DNA of 64,000 nucleotides, taken from positions 6,417-70,416 of the forward strand of contig CAJMOH010000008.1 of assembly GCA_905215055.1 (NCBI GenBank). Direction: 5' to 3'. The position numbers and the translations under genes are program-made. Below the pieces are notes generated by a model. It was not told the origin of the DNA, did not search any database, and worked only from the letters and a program-made list of their open reading frames with translations. The first letter of the stretch is position 1. Every line of letters begins with the position of its first letter. Source of the stretch: an uncultured bacterium (lineage in GTDB: Bacteria; Bacillota; Clostridia; Oscillospirales; Acutalibacteraceae). Positions 1 to 8,366 of the stretch are shown here, piece by piece.

Positions 1-346
1 TGTCAGTATGCTCGTAGTCCGGGGCGCGGAGCTTCTGGACGTTGACCAGCACCACGGGCACGTCCAAATCCCGCACGGCGGGCAACATGTTGTAGGAGGT
101 GGCGTAGGTCAGCAGCTGGAGGATGACCAGGTCCACATCGGCGGCGCGAAACTTATCCCCCGCCTCCTGAGCCAGCTCCTTGGTGGTGACAATACCGCCG
201 TCGATCAGCTCCACGGAATCGGGAATCATGGTCTTAAAAGTTTGGTACTGGGACTGGAACTCCGGCACCAGGGACGGGAACTGGGGCAGATAAGCGCCCA
301 GGGCGATGGCGAACACGCCCACACGGGCTTTTGTTTCAACTAGCAT
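1..346 (-). CDS. L-fucose/L-arabinose isomerase family protein (N-terminal part, cut by window edge)
   Basis: Only the first 115 residues are in the window; the gene continues past position 1. The protein starts MLVETKARVGVFAIALGAYLPQF and continues with a Rossmann-like alternation, including DVDLVILQLLTYATSYNMLPAVRD and PVVLVNVQ. This is the usual N-terminal look of the L-fucose/L-arabinose isomerase superfamily, which interconverts aldoses and ketoses. The ATG overlaps the end of rhaB by seven bases and has an AAGGAGG ribosome site, so the two genes are translationally linked. Position after rhamnulokinase suggests work on rhamnose or a related deoxy sugar. The exact substrate cannot be read from the fragment. 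Confidence 0.72.
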   Translation of the reverse strand, partial: MLVETKARVGVFAIALGAYLPQFPSLVPEFQSQYQTFKTMIPDSVELIDGGIVTTKELAQEAGDKFRAADVDLVILQLLTYATSYNMLPAVRDLDVPVVLVNVQKLRAPDYEHTD

Positions 347-1740
347 GGAAAAACCTCCTTGATTTCAAAGCTGTGCCGAATGGCTTTTCGGGCGGCCGCC
401 AGGTCAGGAAACTCCCCGGCTGCCAGCATTTGGACAATCAGGTTTCCCAGGGCGGTGCCCTCGGTGGGGCCGGCGTAAACAGGCAGGCCTGTGGCGTTGG
501 CGGTAAGCTGGTTCAAGTATCCGTCCCGGCTGCCGCCGCCCACCACATTGACGGCGGTGTAGCGTTTGCCTGTCAGGACGGAAAGCTCCTTCACGCTGGC
601 GGCATAGCTTTCCGCCAGGCTGTGATACACACAAGAGGCCAACTCCCCCAGCGTGGCGGGAACGGGCTGGCCCGTCTGCCGGCACAGGGCGCGGACAGCC
701 TCCCCCATGTTGTCAGGAGCCAGGAAGCAGCTGTGGTTCACATCTACCCGGCTGGGGAAGCCTTCCTCTTCCCGAGCGGCCCGTTCCAGGGCGTCAAAGG
801 ACAAGCCCGGCCCCGCCTCCCGGCGAATGGATTGGAGCATCCACAGACCCATAATGTTCTTCAGGTACCGGAACCGGTATTGATAGCCGCCCTCATTGGT
901 AAAGTTGCACCGGCGGCTCTCCTCGGTGGTGATGGGGTCTGTCAGCTCGGTGCCCAATAGGCTCCAGGTGCCGCTGGAAAGGTACACGCCGCCCTCCTTG
1001 GCGGGAACCGCCAGAAACGCCGATCCCGTGTCATGAGTGGCGGGAAGCAGCACATCGCAGTCAAAGCCCACCCGGTCCTTTACGGCCTGGGTAAAGCCGC
1101 CCACCCGGTAGCCAGGCTGGCGCAGCTCGCCAAACAGCCGGGCGGGGTATCCCAGGCGGTCCAGCAGCTCCCGGTCCCAGGACTTGGTTTCGGCGTTCAC
1201 CAGGCCGGTGGTGGTGGCGTTGGTATACTCGTTTTCCAGCTTCCCTGTCAGCCGGTAGGTCAGGTATTCCGGCACCATCAGCAGGCGCCGGGCCTGGTCC
1301 AGCAGCTCAGGCTCCTGGGTCTTGACCGCCATCAGCTGGTAGATCGTGTTAAAGTCCTGCTTTTGGATGCCGGTGCGAGCGTACAGCTCCTGGGGGGAGA
1401 CCAGGGCCTCCACCAGCTTGTCCATTCCCTGAGTGCGGCTGTCCCGATAGGCTACCGCATCCCCCAGAGGATTCCCCTCTCCGTCCAGCAGCAAAAAGTC
1501 CACCGCCCAGGTGTCGATACCCATACTGTCCGGGATTTTGGAAAGCTCCCGGCAGCGCTCCAGCCCCCGAAGGACCTCTTCCGCCAGATGCTCCATGTCC
1601 CAGCACAGCCGGCCGTTTTTTCTTGCCAGCTTGTTTTCAAAGCGGTAAATCTCCTCCAGACGCAGCCTCCCTGCCTCTATCCAGCCCAGGATATGCCTGC
1701 CGGAAGAGGCGCCAATGTCCACTGACAAATAGGTGCGCAA
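340..1740 (-). CDS. rhaB: Rhamnulokinase (FGGY carbohydrate kinase)
   Basis: The 466-residue protein phosphorylates L-rhamnulose at O1 in rhamnose catabolism. FGGY-kinase marks are visible: the N-terminal phosphate-binding VDIGASSGRH, the central DTGSAFLAVP and SSGTWSLLG, and the C-terminal VVGGGSRDGYLNQLTA with GPTEGTALGN. SSGTWSLLG and GPTEGTALGN are typical of rhamnulokinases among FGGY kinases. I chose a TTG start at 1740 because AAAGGGGG lies just upstream of it. The in-frame ATG at 1770 has no ribosome site and would add an atypical tail. The next gene, an isomerase-family protein, overlaps the stop. An AraC regulator lies upstream, separated by a terminator-like hairpin. Confidence 0.9.
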   Translation of the reverse strand: MRTYLSVDIGASSGRHILGWIEAGRLRLEEIYRFENKLARKNGRLCWDMEHLAEEVLRGLERCRELSKIPDSMGIDTWAVDFLLLDGEGNPLGDAVAYRDSRTQGMDKLVEALVSPQELYARTGIQKQDFNTIYQLMAVKTQEPELLDQARRLLMVPEYLTYRLTGKLENEYTNATTTGLVNAETKSWDRELLDRLGYPARLFGELRQPGYRVGGFTQAVKDRVGFDCDVLLPATHDTGSAFLAVPAKEGGVYLSSGTWSLLGTELTDPITTEESRRCNFTNEGGYQYRFRYLKNIMGLWMLQSIRREAGPGLSFDALERAAREEEGFPSRVDVNHSCFLAPDNMGEAVRALCRQTGQPVPATLGELASCVYHSLAESYAASVKELSVLTGKRYTAVNVVGGGSRDGYLNQLTANATGLPVYAGPTEGTALGNLIVQMLAAGEFPDLAAARKAIRHSFEIKEVFPC

Positions 1741-1783
1741 AGCAGCATCCCCCTTTCTTTGCTTCAGCATACCGCGAAACGGG

Positions 1784-1821
1784 CAAAAAAAGAAGGACGT
1801 ACTTTTGAAAAAATACGTCCT
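1784..1821 (-). terminator. Intrinsic terminator or attenuator after the AraC regulator
   Basis: On the minus strand AGGACGTA pairs with TACGTCCT around a 12-nt loop and is followed by TCTTTTTTT. It lies 26 bp past the araC-type stop and 44 bp before the rhaB start, so it may end the regulator transcript or attenuate read-through into rhaB. Confidence 0.75.
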
Positions 1822-1847
1822 AACTTTTTGTTTGAACCGCTGTCCTG

Positions 1848-2822
1848 TCAGGTGGTCTGAGGAAGGAAATCCCCGCCCCGCTCCTTGCGGTAGTCCCGAG
1901 GGGTAACTCCAAAGCGGTCCCGGAACACACGGTAAAAATAACTGGTGTTTTCATAGCCCACCGCCAGGATGATGTCCTGGGTGGTCAACCGGGTCTCCCG
2001 AAGAAGCTGGGCAGCCTTGGAAAGCCGCTTTTCCAGCAGCAGATCCTTGAAGGTGCGGCCTGTGGCCCGATGCACCGCGGAACTTAAATAGGGCAGGGAC
2101 ACATGCAGCTCCGCCGCCAGCCGGGTCAAGTCGGCGGTGCGGTAGTTTTCCTCAATCTCCCGCAGGGCCGCCAAAACAGCCCCGTTGCCCGACGCCTCTT
2201 CCAGATCGCCGGTATAGTTGAGCAGCTGCAGCAGCAGCACGCCCATGGTGGCCTGGTTGATCCTTCTGGCGTTGGGCTGGGGATGGACCAGGCCCCAGAT
2301 CAGATTCTCCACCAAATTCTGGACGGTGGGCGCCTGGGACACCCGGAAATGAAGGCAGCTCATCTCCCCGCCGCTCTGACGCAGTCCGCTGAGCAGAAAC
2401 CGGCCCATCACGTTGTCTGTGCCGATCAAGGCCAGGGCATAGTCAAAAAACTGGGGCAGCACAATAAAGTTGACACCCACATCCTCCTCCCCGGCCCGTT
2501 CTACTCCGTGAGAGGCGTGCTGGTTTAAAAACAGCAGCTCCCCCGCCTGGAGGGTCAGGGGCGGGCGCCCCTCGATCTGGTGAACCGTCTGGCCCGAGCA
2601 CATGTACATAATCTCCACATAGTTGTGAGTGTGCATGGGAAAGGCGGCAAACCGGGTATGGGGCCGCACAGTAATCAGCCTGCCCTTTGCCAGCAGCTTC
2701 TCGCTGTCGATTAAAAAGCTGGGGCTGGAGCTGTAAAGGCTTTTGTCCACCTGGCCCCCGGCAAGGAGCTGTTCCTCCTCCTCCGTCACCCGGCGAAGCT
2801 CCCGCATCAAATCTTCCCGCAT
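1848..2822 (-). CDS. AraC family transcriptional regulator with N-terminal cupin domain
   Basis: The 324-residue protein has an N-terminal cupin-like sensor (about residues 45-150, with FPMHTHNYVEIMYMCSG and LQAGELLFLNQHASHGV). Its C-terminal AraC double helix-turn-helix (about 225-318) includes LTRLAAELHVSLPYLSSAVHRATG and the family tail QDIILAVGYENTSYFYRVFRDRFG. This is the usual build of regulators of sugar catabolism (RhaS/RhaR-like). It is followed on the same strand by rhaB and an isomerase, so it probably controls them in response to a sugar. That is inferred from position only. Confidence 0.9.
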   Translation of the reverse strand: MREDLMRELRRVTEEEEQLLAGGQVDKSLYSSSPSFLIDSEKLLAKGRLITVRPHTRFAAFPMHTHNYVEIMYMCSGQTVHQIEGRPPLTLQAGELLFLNQHASHGVERAGEEDVGVNFIVLPQFFDYALALIGTDNVMGRFLLSGLRQSGGEMSCLHFRVSQAPTVQNLVENLIWGLVHPQPNARRINQATMGVLLLQLLNYTGDLEEASGNGAVLAALREIEENYRTADLTRLAAELHVSLPYLSSAVHRATGRTFKDLLLEKRLSKAAQLLRETRLTTQDIILAVGYENTSYFYRVFRDRFGVTPRDYRKERGGDFLPQTT

Positions 2823-2853
2823 GGTAGTTCCTTCTTCCCTTGTGGTTTTTTCC

Positions 2854-3558
2854 TCAGGCCGCAGGCAGAATGGCGCTGGCCTGAGTCTCCGTCAGGTATT
2901 CGTACTTCACCATCAAATTGACCACCTGACGCTGGCGCTGAACAGCCAGATCGGGGTTGACATGCAAATCATAAACAGAGGGAGCGTTTGGAATGCCCGC
3001 CAGCAGCGTGCATTGATTCTCGTCCATCTGAGAGGGCTTTACCCCAAAGTAGGACTGGCTGGCCGAGGCCACATCGTAGCAGCCGTTTCCAAAATAGATG
3101 GAGTTTACATACAGCTCGAAGATTTCCTCCTTGCTGTAATTGGCCTCGATGTGAAAGGCCATGAACATTTCCGCCACCTTGCGGGTCAGCTCCTTCTCCT
3201 GGGTGAAATACAGGTTTTTGGCTAGCTGCTGCGTGATGGTGCTGCCTCCCTCCACAAAGGACATGGCCTTGATGTCGTTGACCAGCGCCCGCCCAATGGC
3301 GATAAGATCAATGCCGCCGTGCTCATAAAAGCGGTGGTCCTCCGCGGCGATGACCGCGTCCACATAGGTGTCCGGCAGCTCCTCAAAGGTTGTGTAGCTT
3401 TCCTGGGACTGAACCTGCCGCACCCGCTGGTCCAGGGGCATGGCCTCCAGCGCCTGGGTGTACATCTGCCACCCTAAAAACGCCAGGGCCAGCACCGCGC
3501 ACAAGCACAGGGCCAGCACCAGCAGGACCAGGTTTCGGACAATTCGCAAGACTTTCAT
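2854..3558 (-). CDS. mtgA: Monofunctional peptidoglycan transglycosylase (GT51)
   Basis: The 234-residue protein has one N-terminal membrane helix (about residues 8-28) and a GT51 domain with no penicillin-binding transpeptidase domain. The GT51 domain polymerises lipid II into glycan strands outside the membrane. Signature motifs are AAEDHRFYEHGGID (catalytic Glu), EGGSTITQQLAKNLYF, RKVAEMFMAFHIE and LYVNSIYFGNGCYDVASASQ. The ATG at 3558 was chosen because it has an AGGAA site and begins with the membrane anchor. The longer open frame upstream is out of character. The downstream AraC-type gene follows after 31 bp. Confidence 0.9.
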   Translation of the reverse strand: MKVLRIVRNLVLLVLALCLCAVLALAFLGWQMYTQALEAMPLDQRVRQVQSQESYTTFEELPDTYVDAVIAAEDHRFYEHGGIDLIAIGRALVNDIKAMSFVEGGSTITQQLAKNLYFTQEKELTRKVAEMFMAFHIEANYSKEEIFELYVNSIYFGNGCYDVASASQSYFGVKPSQMDENQCTLLAGIPNAPSVYDLHVNPDLAVQRQRQVVNLMVKYEYLTETQASAILPAA

Positions 3559-3695
3559 GGCTGTTCCTTTCCAGGGGGGTCCCCTCACGCCCGCCCGGCA
3601 GTTGTTTCCAGGCGGCTGCCGGAGGCGTCCTCCGGCGTTCCTTTTCCATGGCACTATCATACCAGCCATTTCTTGCAAATTTCTGACAACAATCT

Positions 3696-4478
3696 TTATT
3701 CTCCCTGAAAAGTTCTTACAGATTCCGGCGGCACCGTCCGGCGGAACACATAAGCCTCCTCCCCGGACAGCAGGGGGGCAAAGCTGTATCCCAGCCGGTT
3801 GAAGGCCTGAAGCTCCTCCGGCGTCTGAAGCTGGCGTTCCGCGGCAAAGCGCACCATTTCCCCCCGGGCCATCTTGACGTATACGCCCTTTTCCACCAGC
3901 TTTCCAGGCTCCGGCTCTTCTGCAAAGACGCAGGTTATGAATCTGGCTTTTCCCTTTACGGAGGAACGCACCGCCTTGGCGTACTCCTCAGAGGCCAGGT
4001 TCACCAGGACGCTGTCCTCTGCCGCCAGAAAATTTCCCAGGGAATCTCCCCAAAAGTCATAGAGGCTTTTGCAAAAGGAGGTTTTCATCCTGGCCTGCAT
4101 TTCCAAACGGTACGGACTAACCCCGTCAAAGGGACGCAGAACCCCATAAAAGCCGGAAAGAATGCGCAGCCGGTCCCCCACATAGTCCAGCTGCTCCTGG
4201 GTGAACAGCCCCGGCGCCATGTATTGATACTGGATGCCGTGGTAAGCAAGGAGGGCCGGGGTTTGGCCGTTCTCCAGGTCCAGGGAGCGGAAATTCCGCC
4301 AGGCTTCTTGGGCCAGGCTCTCGTTGCAGGCCAGCAGGCGTTTCAGCTCCGACAGGGAAAGGCCCCGCAGGTATTCCAGCAGCTGGGCAGATTTTTCCAA
4401 GAACGGCGGCTGGGATTGGGGCGGAAGAAAGTCCGCCTCCACCCGCATTTTCTTAGCCGGAGAGATCAGCAGCTTCAC
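3696..4478 (-). CDS. yaaA: YaaA family protein (peroxide stress, UPF0246)
   Basis: The 260-residue protein has the family opening KLLISPAKKM, then LLAYHGIQYQYMAPGLFTQEQLDY, RILSGFYGVLRPFDGVSPYRLEMQ, VLVNLASEEYAKAV and FNRLGYSF. YaaA of E. coli limits intracellular free iron and protects DNA during peroxide stress. The GTG start at 4478 has GAAGGAGGAGC upstream and overlaps the previous stop as GTGA, indicating translational coupling with the DUF3783 gene. A much longer open frame runs upstream in the same frame, but it is covered by that gene and is not protein-like. Confidence 0.9.
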   Translation of the reverse strand: MKLLISPAKKMRVEADFLPPQSQPPFLEKSAQLLEYLRGLSLSELKRLLACNESLAQEAWRNFRSLDLENGQTPALLAYHGIQYQYMAPGLFTQEQLDYVGDRLRILSGFYGVLRPFDGVSPYRLEMQARMKTSFCKSLYDFWGDSLGNFLAAEDSVLVNLASEEYAKAVRSSVKGKARFITCVFAEEPEPGKLVEKGVYVKMARGEMVRFAAERQLQTPEELQAFNRLGYSFAPLLSGEEAYVFRRTVPPESVRTFQGE

Positions 4479-4870
4479 AGGGCTCCTCCTTCGTGGAGGT
4501 TCTCTCCCCGGAGCATGGCCTGATGCTCCAGCCGCAGCTCCCGGCAAAGCTGAAAGGCATTCCAGCTTCCATTGGCGGCGGTGAGGACCGCCTTCAGCTC
4601 CACCGGCGGGATTTTCTTTCTGCGAAACCCCTGGAGAAGCTGATTCATCTGGCGGGAGGAAAGCCCCGCCATCACCAGCAGCTCGTCGGAAAAGCGCTCT
4701 TCCTCCTGGGAAGTCTCCTGACGGGGGGCCAAGCCCAGCACGCTGTCCAAGGGCTGGGAAAAATCCTCCTGGGCCACAGAGCACGCCCGAAGCTTCAGCG
4801 TCAAGCACAGGGCCTTGATCTTCCGTCCCTTTTCCGTATCCAAATTGTAAAGCAATACCGTGGGTATCAT
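4475..4870 (-). CDS. DUF3783 domain-containing protein
   Basis: A 131-residue small protein with the DUF3783 look: IPTVLLYNLDTEKGRKIKALCLTLKL near the N terminus and MAGLSSRQMNQLLQGFRRKKIPPVELKAVLTAANGSWN toward the end. Its function is unknown. It forms a two-gene unit with yaaA through a GTGA overlap. The ATG at 4870 has an AAAGGAGG site. It is divergent from the CcdA-TlpA gene. Confidence 0.8.
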   Translation of the reverse strand: MIPTVLLYNLDTEKGRKIKALCLTLKLRACSVAQEDFSQPLDSVLGLAPRQETSQEEERFSDELLVMAGLSSRQMNQLLQGFRRKKIPPVELKAVLTAANGSWNAFQLCRELRLEHQAMLRGENLHEGGAL

Positions 4871-4899
4871 AAGCCGTGCCTCCTTTTTCTATCAGATAG

Positions 4900-4929
4900 A
4901 TAGTAGCACGGTTTCCCGTTTCTTTGCAA
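4900..4929 (-). promoter_or_regulatory. Promoter of the DUF3783-yaaA operon
   Basis: On the minus strand TTGCAA (4924-4929) and TACTAT (4900-4905) are 18 bp apart, about 30 bp upstream of the start codon. Confidence 0.5.
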
Positions 4930-4953
4930 GGGGAAGAAAAATAAAAATGATTC

Positions 4954-4982
4954 TTGACTTTTCTCTGGCTTTCCTGTACAGT
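4954..4982 (+). promoter_or_regulatory. Promoter of the CcdA-TlpA gene
   Basis: TTGACT (4954-4959) and TACAGT (4977-4982) are separated by 17 bp. The AGGAGGG ribosome site lies at 5001-5007, just ahead of the ATG. Confidence 0.65.
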
Positions 4983-5015
4983 TACCATACACACCTTGTT
5001 AGGAGGGCAAGACCT

Positions 5016-6305
5016 ATGGGTTTTTCTGTTGAGACAAGCATACCGGTATTGACTGTGTTTTTGCAGGGGCTGCTGAGCTTTTTCTCCCCCTGCGTGCTGC
5101 CTTTGCTGCCCATGTACATCAGTTACCTGTCCGGCGGCGGGCGCACCGTGGACGAGGAGGGCAACGTCCATTACAGGCAACGCAAGGTTCTGCTGAACAC
5201 CGCCTTTTTTGTGGTGGGCATCAGCTTCGCCTTTTTCCTGCTGGGGCTGGGCTTTACGGCGGCGGGACAATTCTTCCGGGAAAACCGGCTGCTGCTGGGA
5301 AGGATCGGCGGTGTGCTGGTCATTCTATTCGGCCTGTACCAGCTGGGGATATTCGGCTCCTCCAAGCTGCTGAACCGGGAAGCCCGGCTGCCCTTCCGGC
5401 TGGACAAGGCCGCCATGAATCCCCTGGTGGCGTTGGTGCTGGGCTTTACCTTCAGCTTTGCCTGGACGCCCTGCGTGGGACCCACCCTGGCCAGCGTCCT
5501 GCTGATGGCCACCTCCGCTGAGGCGGCGGAAGGCTTTCTGCTGATTGGCGTATACACCCTGGGCTTTGTGCTGCCGTTCTTGGCGGTGGGGCTGTTTACC
5601 GGCACTCTGCTGGAGCTGTTCCGCAAGCACCGGAACGTGGTAAAGTACACGGTGAAGATAGGCGGCGCCTTGATGGTGTTTATGGGTGTGATGATGGTCA
5701 CCGGATGGATGAACAGCTTTACCAGCTATCTTTCCAGCTTTGGCGGAACAGAAACCAGCTCTGTGTCCTCCGCCGTAGAGGAGGACAGCGGCGCCGGCAG
5801 CTCGGCCCTGGAGGAGACGGCAAGCTCCCAGCAGGAGAGCGCCTCCGCGGCGGACCGGGAAACCGTCCCCGCGCCGGACTTTACCCTGGAGGACCAGTTT
5901 GGCAACAGCCATACCCTTTCTGACTATAAGGGAAAGACCGTGTTTTTAAATTTCTGGGGGACCTGGTGTCCCCCCTGCCGCAATGAAATGCCTGAAATTC
6001 AAGAGCTGTACGAGGAATATGGGGAAAACACCGGAGATGTGATTTTCCTGGGGGTGTCCCATCCCAACATGGGCAACGAGGGCAGCCAGGAAGAAATCGC
6101 CGCCTTTATGGAGGAAAACGGCTACACCTATCCCACGCTGATGGACACAGGCGGCGAGAACACCTTCTATCAATACTACATCTCCGCCTTCCCCACCACC
6201 TTTATGATTGACACAGAGGGCAACGTGTACGGCTATGCCAGCGGCCAGCTGACAAAGGACATTATGAAGGACATCATCCAGCAGACCATTGACAGTCAAT
6301 CCTGA
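5016..6305 (+). CDS. CcdA-TlpA fusion: membrane electron carrier joined to a thioredoxin-like domain
   Basis: The 429-residue fusion joins two modules. Residues 1-235 form a CcdA/DsbD-beta type membrane domain with its two redox cysteines in SFFSPCVLPLLP (about residue 25) and FAWTPCVGPTLAS (about 152). A Ser/Glu-rich linker follows. From about residue 285 there is a TlpA/ResA thioredoxin domain with the active site WGTWCPPC near residue 316. Such proteins carry reducing power from the cytoplasm across the membrane to reduce extracytoplasmic disulfides, in one chain. The ATG at 5016 has AGGAGGG nine bases upstream. The longer frame upstream is not protein-like. The gene stands alone. Confidence 0.92.
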   Translation: MGFSVETSIPVLTVFLQGLLSFFSPCVLPLLPMYISYLSGGGRTVDEEGNVHYRQRKVLLNTAFFVVGISFAFFLLGLGFTAAGQFFRENRLLLGRIGGVLVILFGLYQLGIFGSSKLLNREARLPFRLDKAAMNPLVALVLGFTFSFAWTPCVGPTLASVLLMATSAEAAEGFLLIGVYTLGFVLPFLAVGLFTGTLLELFRKHRNVVKYTVKIGGALMVFMGVMMVTGWMNSFTSYLSSFGGTETSSVSSAVEEDSGAGSSALEETASSQQESASAADRETVPAPDFTLEDQFGNSHTLSDYKGKTVFLNFWGTWCPPCRNEMPEIQELYEEYGENTGDVIFLGVSHPNMGNEGSQEEIAAFMEENGYTYPTLMDTGGENTFYQYYISAFPTTFMIDTEGNVYGYASGQLTKDIMKDIIQQTIDSQS

Positions 6306-6318
6306 CCTGTTTTTCTCC

Positions 6319-6347
6319 TTGCAATCCACATGAAAACAGGTTATAAT
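6319..6347 (+). promoter_or_regulatory. Promoter of the DtxR/MntR-type regulator
   Basis: TTGCAA (6319-6324) and TATAAT (6342-6347) are separated by exactly 17 bp, followed by GGAGG at 6365. Confidence 0.75.
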
Positions 6348-6376
6348 AGAAATAATACAAAATTGGAGGGATGGAG

Positions 6377-6757
6377 TTGCCAAAGATTCAGGAATCCGCC
6401 GAAAACTATCTGGAAACGATCCTGGTGCTGAAGGAGCGCAACGGCAATGTGCGCTCTGTGGACATTGCCGCGGAAATGGGCTTCAGCAAGCCCAGTGTCA
6501 GCGTGGCCATGAAAAACCTCCGGGAGCAGGACTGCATCACCATGGGCGAGGACGGGCTCATCTCTCTTACAGACAAGGGACAGAAGATCGCGGAAAGCGT
6601 CTACGAACGCCATACGCTTTTCACTCAGTGGCTGGTCTCTCTGGGCGTTGACCCCGCCATCGCCGCCCAAGACGCCTGCCGCATTGAGCATGTCCTGAGC
6701 AAAGAGACCTTTGAGGCCATCAAACGCCATGTTTCCGGACAAGCTGCCGCCATGTGA
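6377..6757 (+). CDS. DtxR/MntR family metal-dependent transcriptional regulator
   Basis: A protein of about 126 residues with the DtxR/MntR N-terminal winged helix (PKIQESAENYLETILVLKER, VRSVDIAAEMGFSKPSVSVAMKNL) and a dimerisation/metal helix containing ERHTLFTQWLVSLGV and DACRIEHVLSKETFEAIKRH. It lacks the C-terminal SH3-like domain, as in MntR, and would repress metal uptake genes when Mn or Fe is bound. An ATG lies at 6371 but touches the GGAGG site. The in-frame TTG at 6377, seven bases from the site, is the more natural start. No metal transporter is adjacent. Confidence 0.85.
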   Translation: MPKIQESAENYLETILVLKERNGNVRSVDIAAEMGFSKPSVSVAMKNLREQDCITMGEDGLISLTDKGQKIAESVYERHTLFTQWLVSLGVDPAIAAQDACRIEHVLSKETFEAIKRHVSGQAAAM

Positions 6758-6779
6758 ACCAATCCGCCAGACAGGTCTG

Positions 6780-6810
6780 GGGGCTGCCGCAAGCCGCGGC
6801 AGCCCCTTTT
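6780..6810 (+). terminator. Terminator of the DtxR/MntR-type gene
   Basis: GGGGCTGCCGC (6780-6790) pairs perfectly with GCGGCAGCCCC (6796-6806) around a 5-nt loop, followed by TTTT. Confidence 0.85.
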
Positions 6811-6884
6811 CGCGCTTTGCTTTTGAGAATCGGGCTCTCCTTCGCCCCGCTTTAAGACCGCGGCGGTTCCTTTGGAGCAGAAAA

Positions 6885-6920
6885 AGCCTTCCCACGGTTT
6901 GCACCCATGGGAAGGCTTTT
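6885..6920. terminator. Bidirectional terminator between convergent genes
   Basis: AGCCTTCCCA and TGGGAAGGCT form a perfect 10-bp stem with A5 before and T4 after. It can serve both the plus-strand regulator and the minus-strand potassium transporter that ends at 6940. Confidence 0.8.
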
Positions 6921-6939
6921 CATTTCGCTGTTATTCTGT

Positions 6940-8325
6940 TTAACCGATGAGCATGCGGCCCTCTGGATAGATGGAATCTCCCTTGGACTTCCGCTTTAAA
7001 ATGGAAAGTCCGAAGGAAAGGGGACCCACACGGCCGATAAACATGGTAAAGATTAAAATCAGCTTGGAAATGGGGTCCAGGTTGGGCGTGACACTGGCGG
7101 AAAGGCCCACTGTGCCAAACGCTGAGGTCGCCTCGTAAAGACAGTCGATATACAGGATGTCCGGATTTAAGGAGCTGATAACGCCCGCGTCGACGAACAC
7201 CAGAAGAATCGCGACAAAGGTCAATGTGAAGGCCTTATAAACCGTTGGGGTGGAAAAGCGGTGGTGCAGAACCACCACATCGTCCTTGCCGCGGACGGTG
7301 CAGATCACGGTGATGATTAAAACGGTCAGCGTGGTGGTTTTGATACCGCCGCCGGTAGAACCGGGGCAGGCGCCGATAAACATCAGCAGCACCGAAAGGA
7401 CCTTGGTAAACTCAAACTGGGAAGCAATATCCACAGAGGCAAAGCCCGCTGTACGGGTATTGGTGGACTGGAAAAAGGCGCAGTTCAGCTTTTCCAGAAT
7501 ATTCAGCCCCTCCATGGTGTTGTTGAACTCCAGCCAAAAGAAGCCGAGTGTGCCAAACGCCAGCAGGGCAATGGTGACCCGCAGGCAGATCTGAGAGTGG
7601 AAATTCAGCCGGGTTGTGTCCTTGTGGCGAAACAGGGGCTGAATTTTGCACAGGTAAATATCCTGCACCACAATAAAGCCCAAGCCGCCGATAATAATGA
7701 GAAAGGAAATGGTCAAGGAGACCAGCGGATCTCCCGCGAAAGCGGTCATACTGCTGTTCCCCTCCACAAAGCCCAGCACGTCGAATCCGGCGTTGCAATA
7801 GGCCGAAATGGCGCAGAAGATAGAGGGCCAAATGCCGTTTACGCCAAACATGGGAATAAACCGCAAAGCCAGCAGGCAAGCGCCGATAGCTTCACAGGCG
7901 AAGGTAAATCCGATGGTCAGCTTCAACAGGCCGGCAATATCCAGCCCGCTGCCGCCAGAGCTTTCGCTGGCGAGCTTCATCTCCCGAATTCCCAGCTTTC
8001 GCCGGACCAGCAGGGAAAAACCGATTGCCAGAGTAGAAAGCCCCAGGCCTCCCAGCTGGATACAGGCCAGAATCACTCCCTGGCCAAAGGGCGTCCACAG
8101 GGTGAAGGTATCTCCCACCACCAGTCCGGTCACACAAGTGGCCGACGTGATGGTAAACAACGCATCGACCAAGCTGGTCCCCCCCACCTTTGAGGAAATG
8201 GGCAGCATCAGCAGGGCAGTTCCCACCAGAATGATGAGAGCAAAGCTGATTACAATCACTCTCACCGGGGGCGTTGTTTTGATTTTTTCGCTTAATCTCT
8301 GTTGAAACTCACTAAAATCGGGCAT
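6940..8325 (-). CDS. TrkH/KtrB family potassium uptake protein
   Basis: A 461-residue membrane protein with the four pore repeats of the TrkH/KtrB superfamily. Selectivity-type segments are visible, such as TITSATCVTGLVVGDT, CAISAYCNAGFDVLG, FQSTNTRTAGFASVD and YEATSAFGTVGLSASV, each ending in the conserved Gly. KtrB usually works with a cytoplasmic RCK subunit (KtrA), which is not in this window. The ATG at 8325 follows a GGAGAAGGAGAAAGAGG tract. QueT ends 41 bp upstream on the same strand, so the two genes may share a transcript. Confidence 0.9.
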   Translation of the reverse strand: MPDFSEFQQRLSEKIKTTPPVRVIVISFALIILVGTALLMLPISSKVGGTSLVDALFTITSATCVTGLVVGDTFTLWTPFGQGVILACIQLGGLGLSTLAIGFSLLVRRKLGIREMKLASESSGGSGLDIAGLLKLTIGFTFACEAIGACLLALRFIPMFGVNGIWPSIFCAISAYCNAGFDVLGFVEGNSSMTAFAGDPLVSLTISFLIIIGGLGFIVVQDIYLCKIQPLFRHKDTTRLNFHSQICLRVTIALLAFGTLGFFWLEFNNTMEGLNILEKLNCAFFQSTNTRTAGFASVDIASQFEFTKVLSVLLMFIGACPGSTGGGIKTTTLTVLIITVICTVRGKDDVVVLHHRFSTPTVYKAFTLTFVAILLVFVDAGVISSLNPDILYIDCLYEATSAFGTVGLSASVTPNLDPISKLILIFTMFIGRVGPLSFGLSILKRKSKGDSIYPEGRMLIG

Positions 8326-8366
8326 GGCGAATCCTCTTTCTCCTTCTCCTTTTGTTCCAAAATCCC

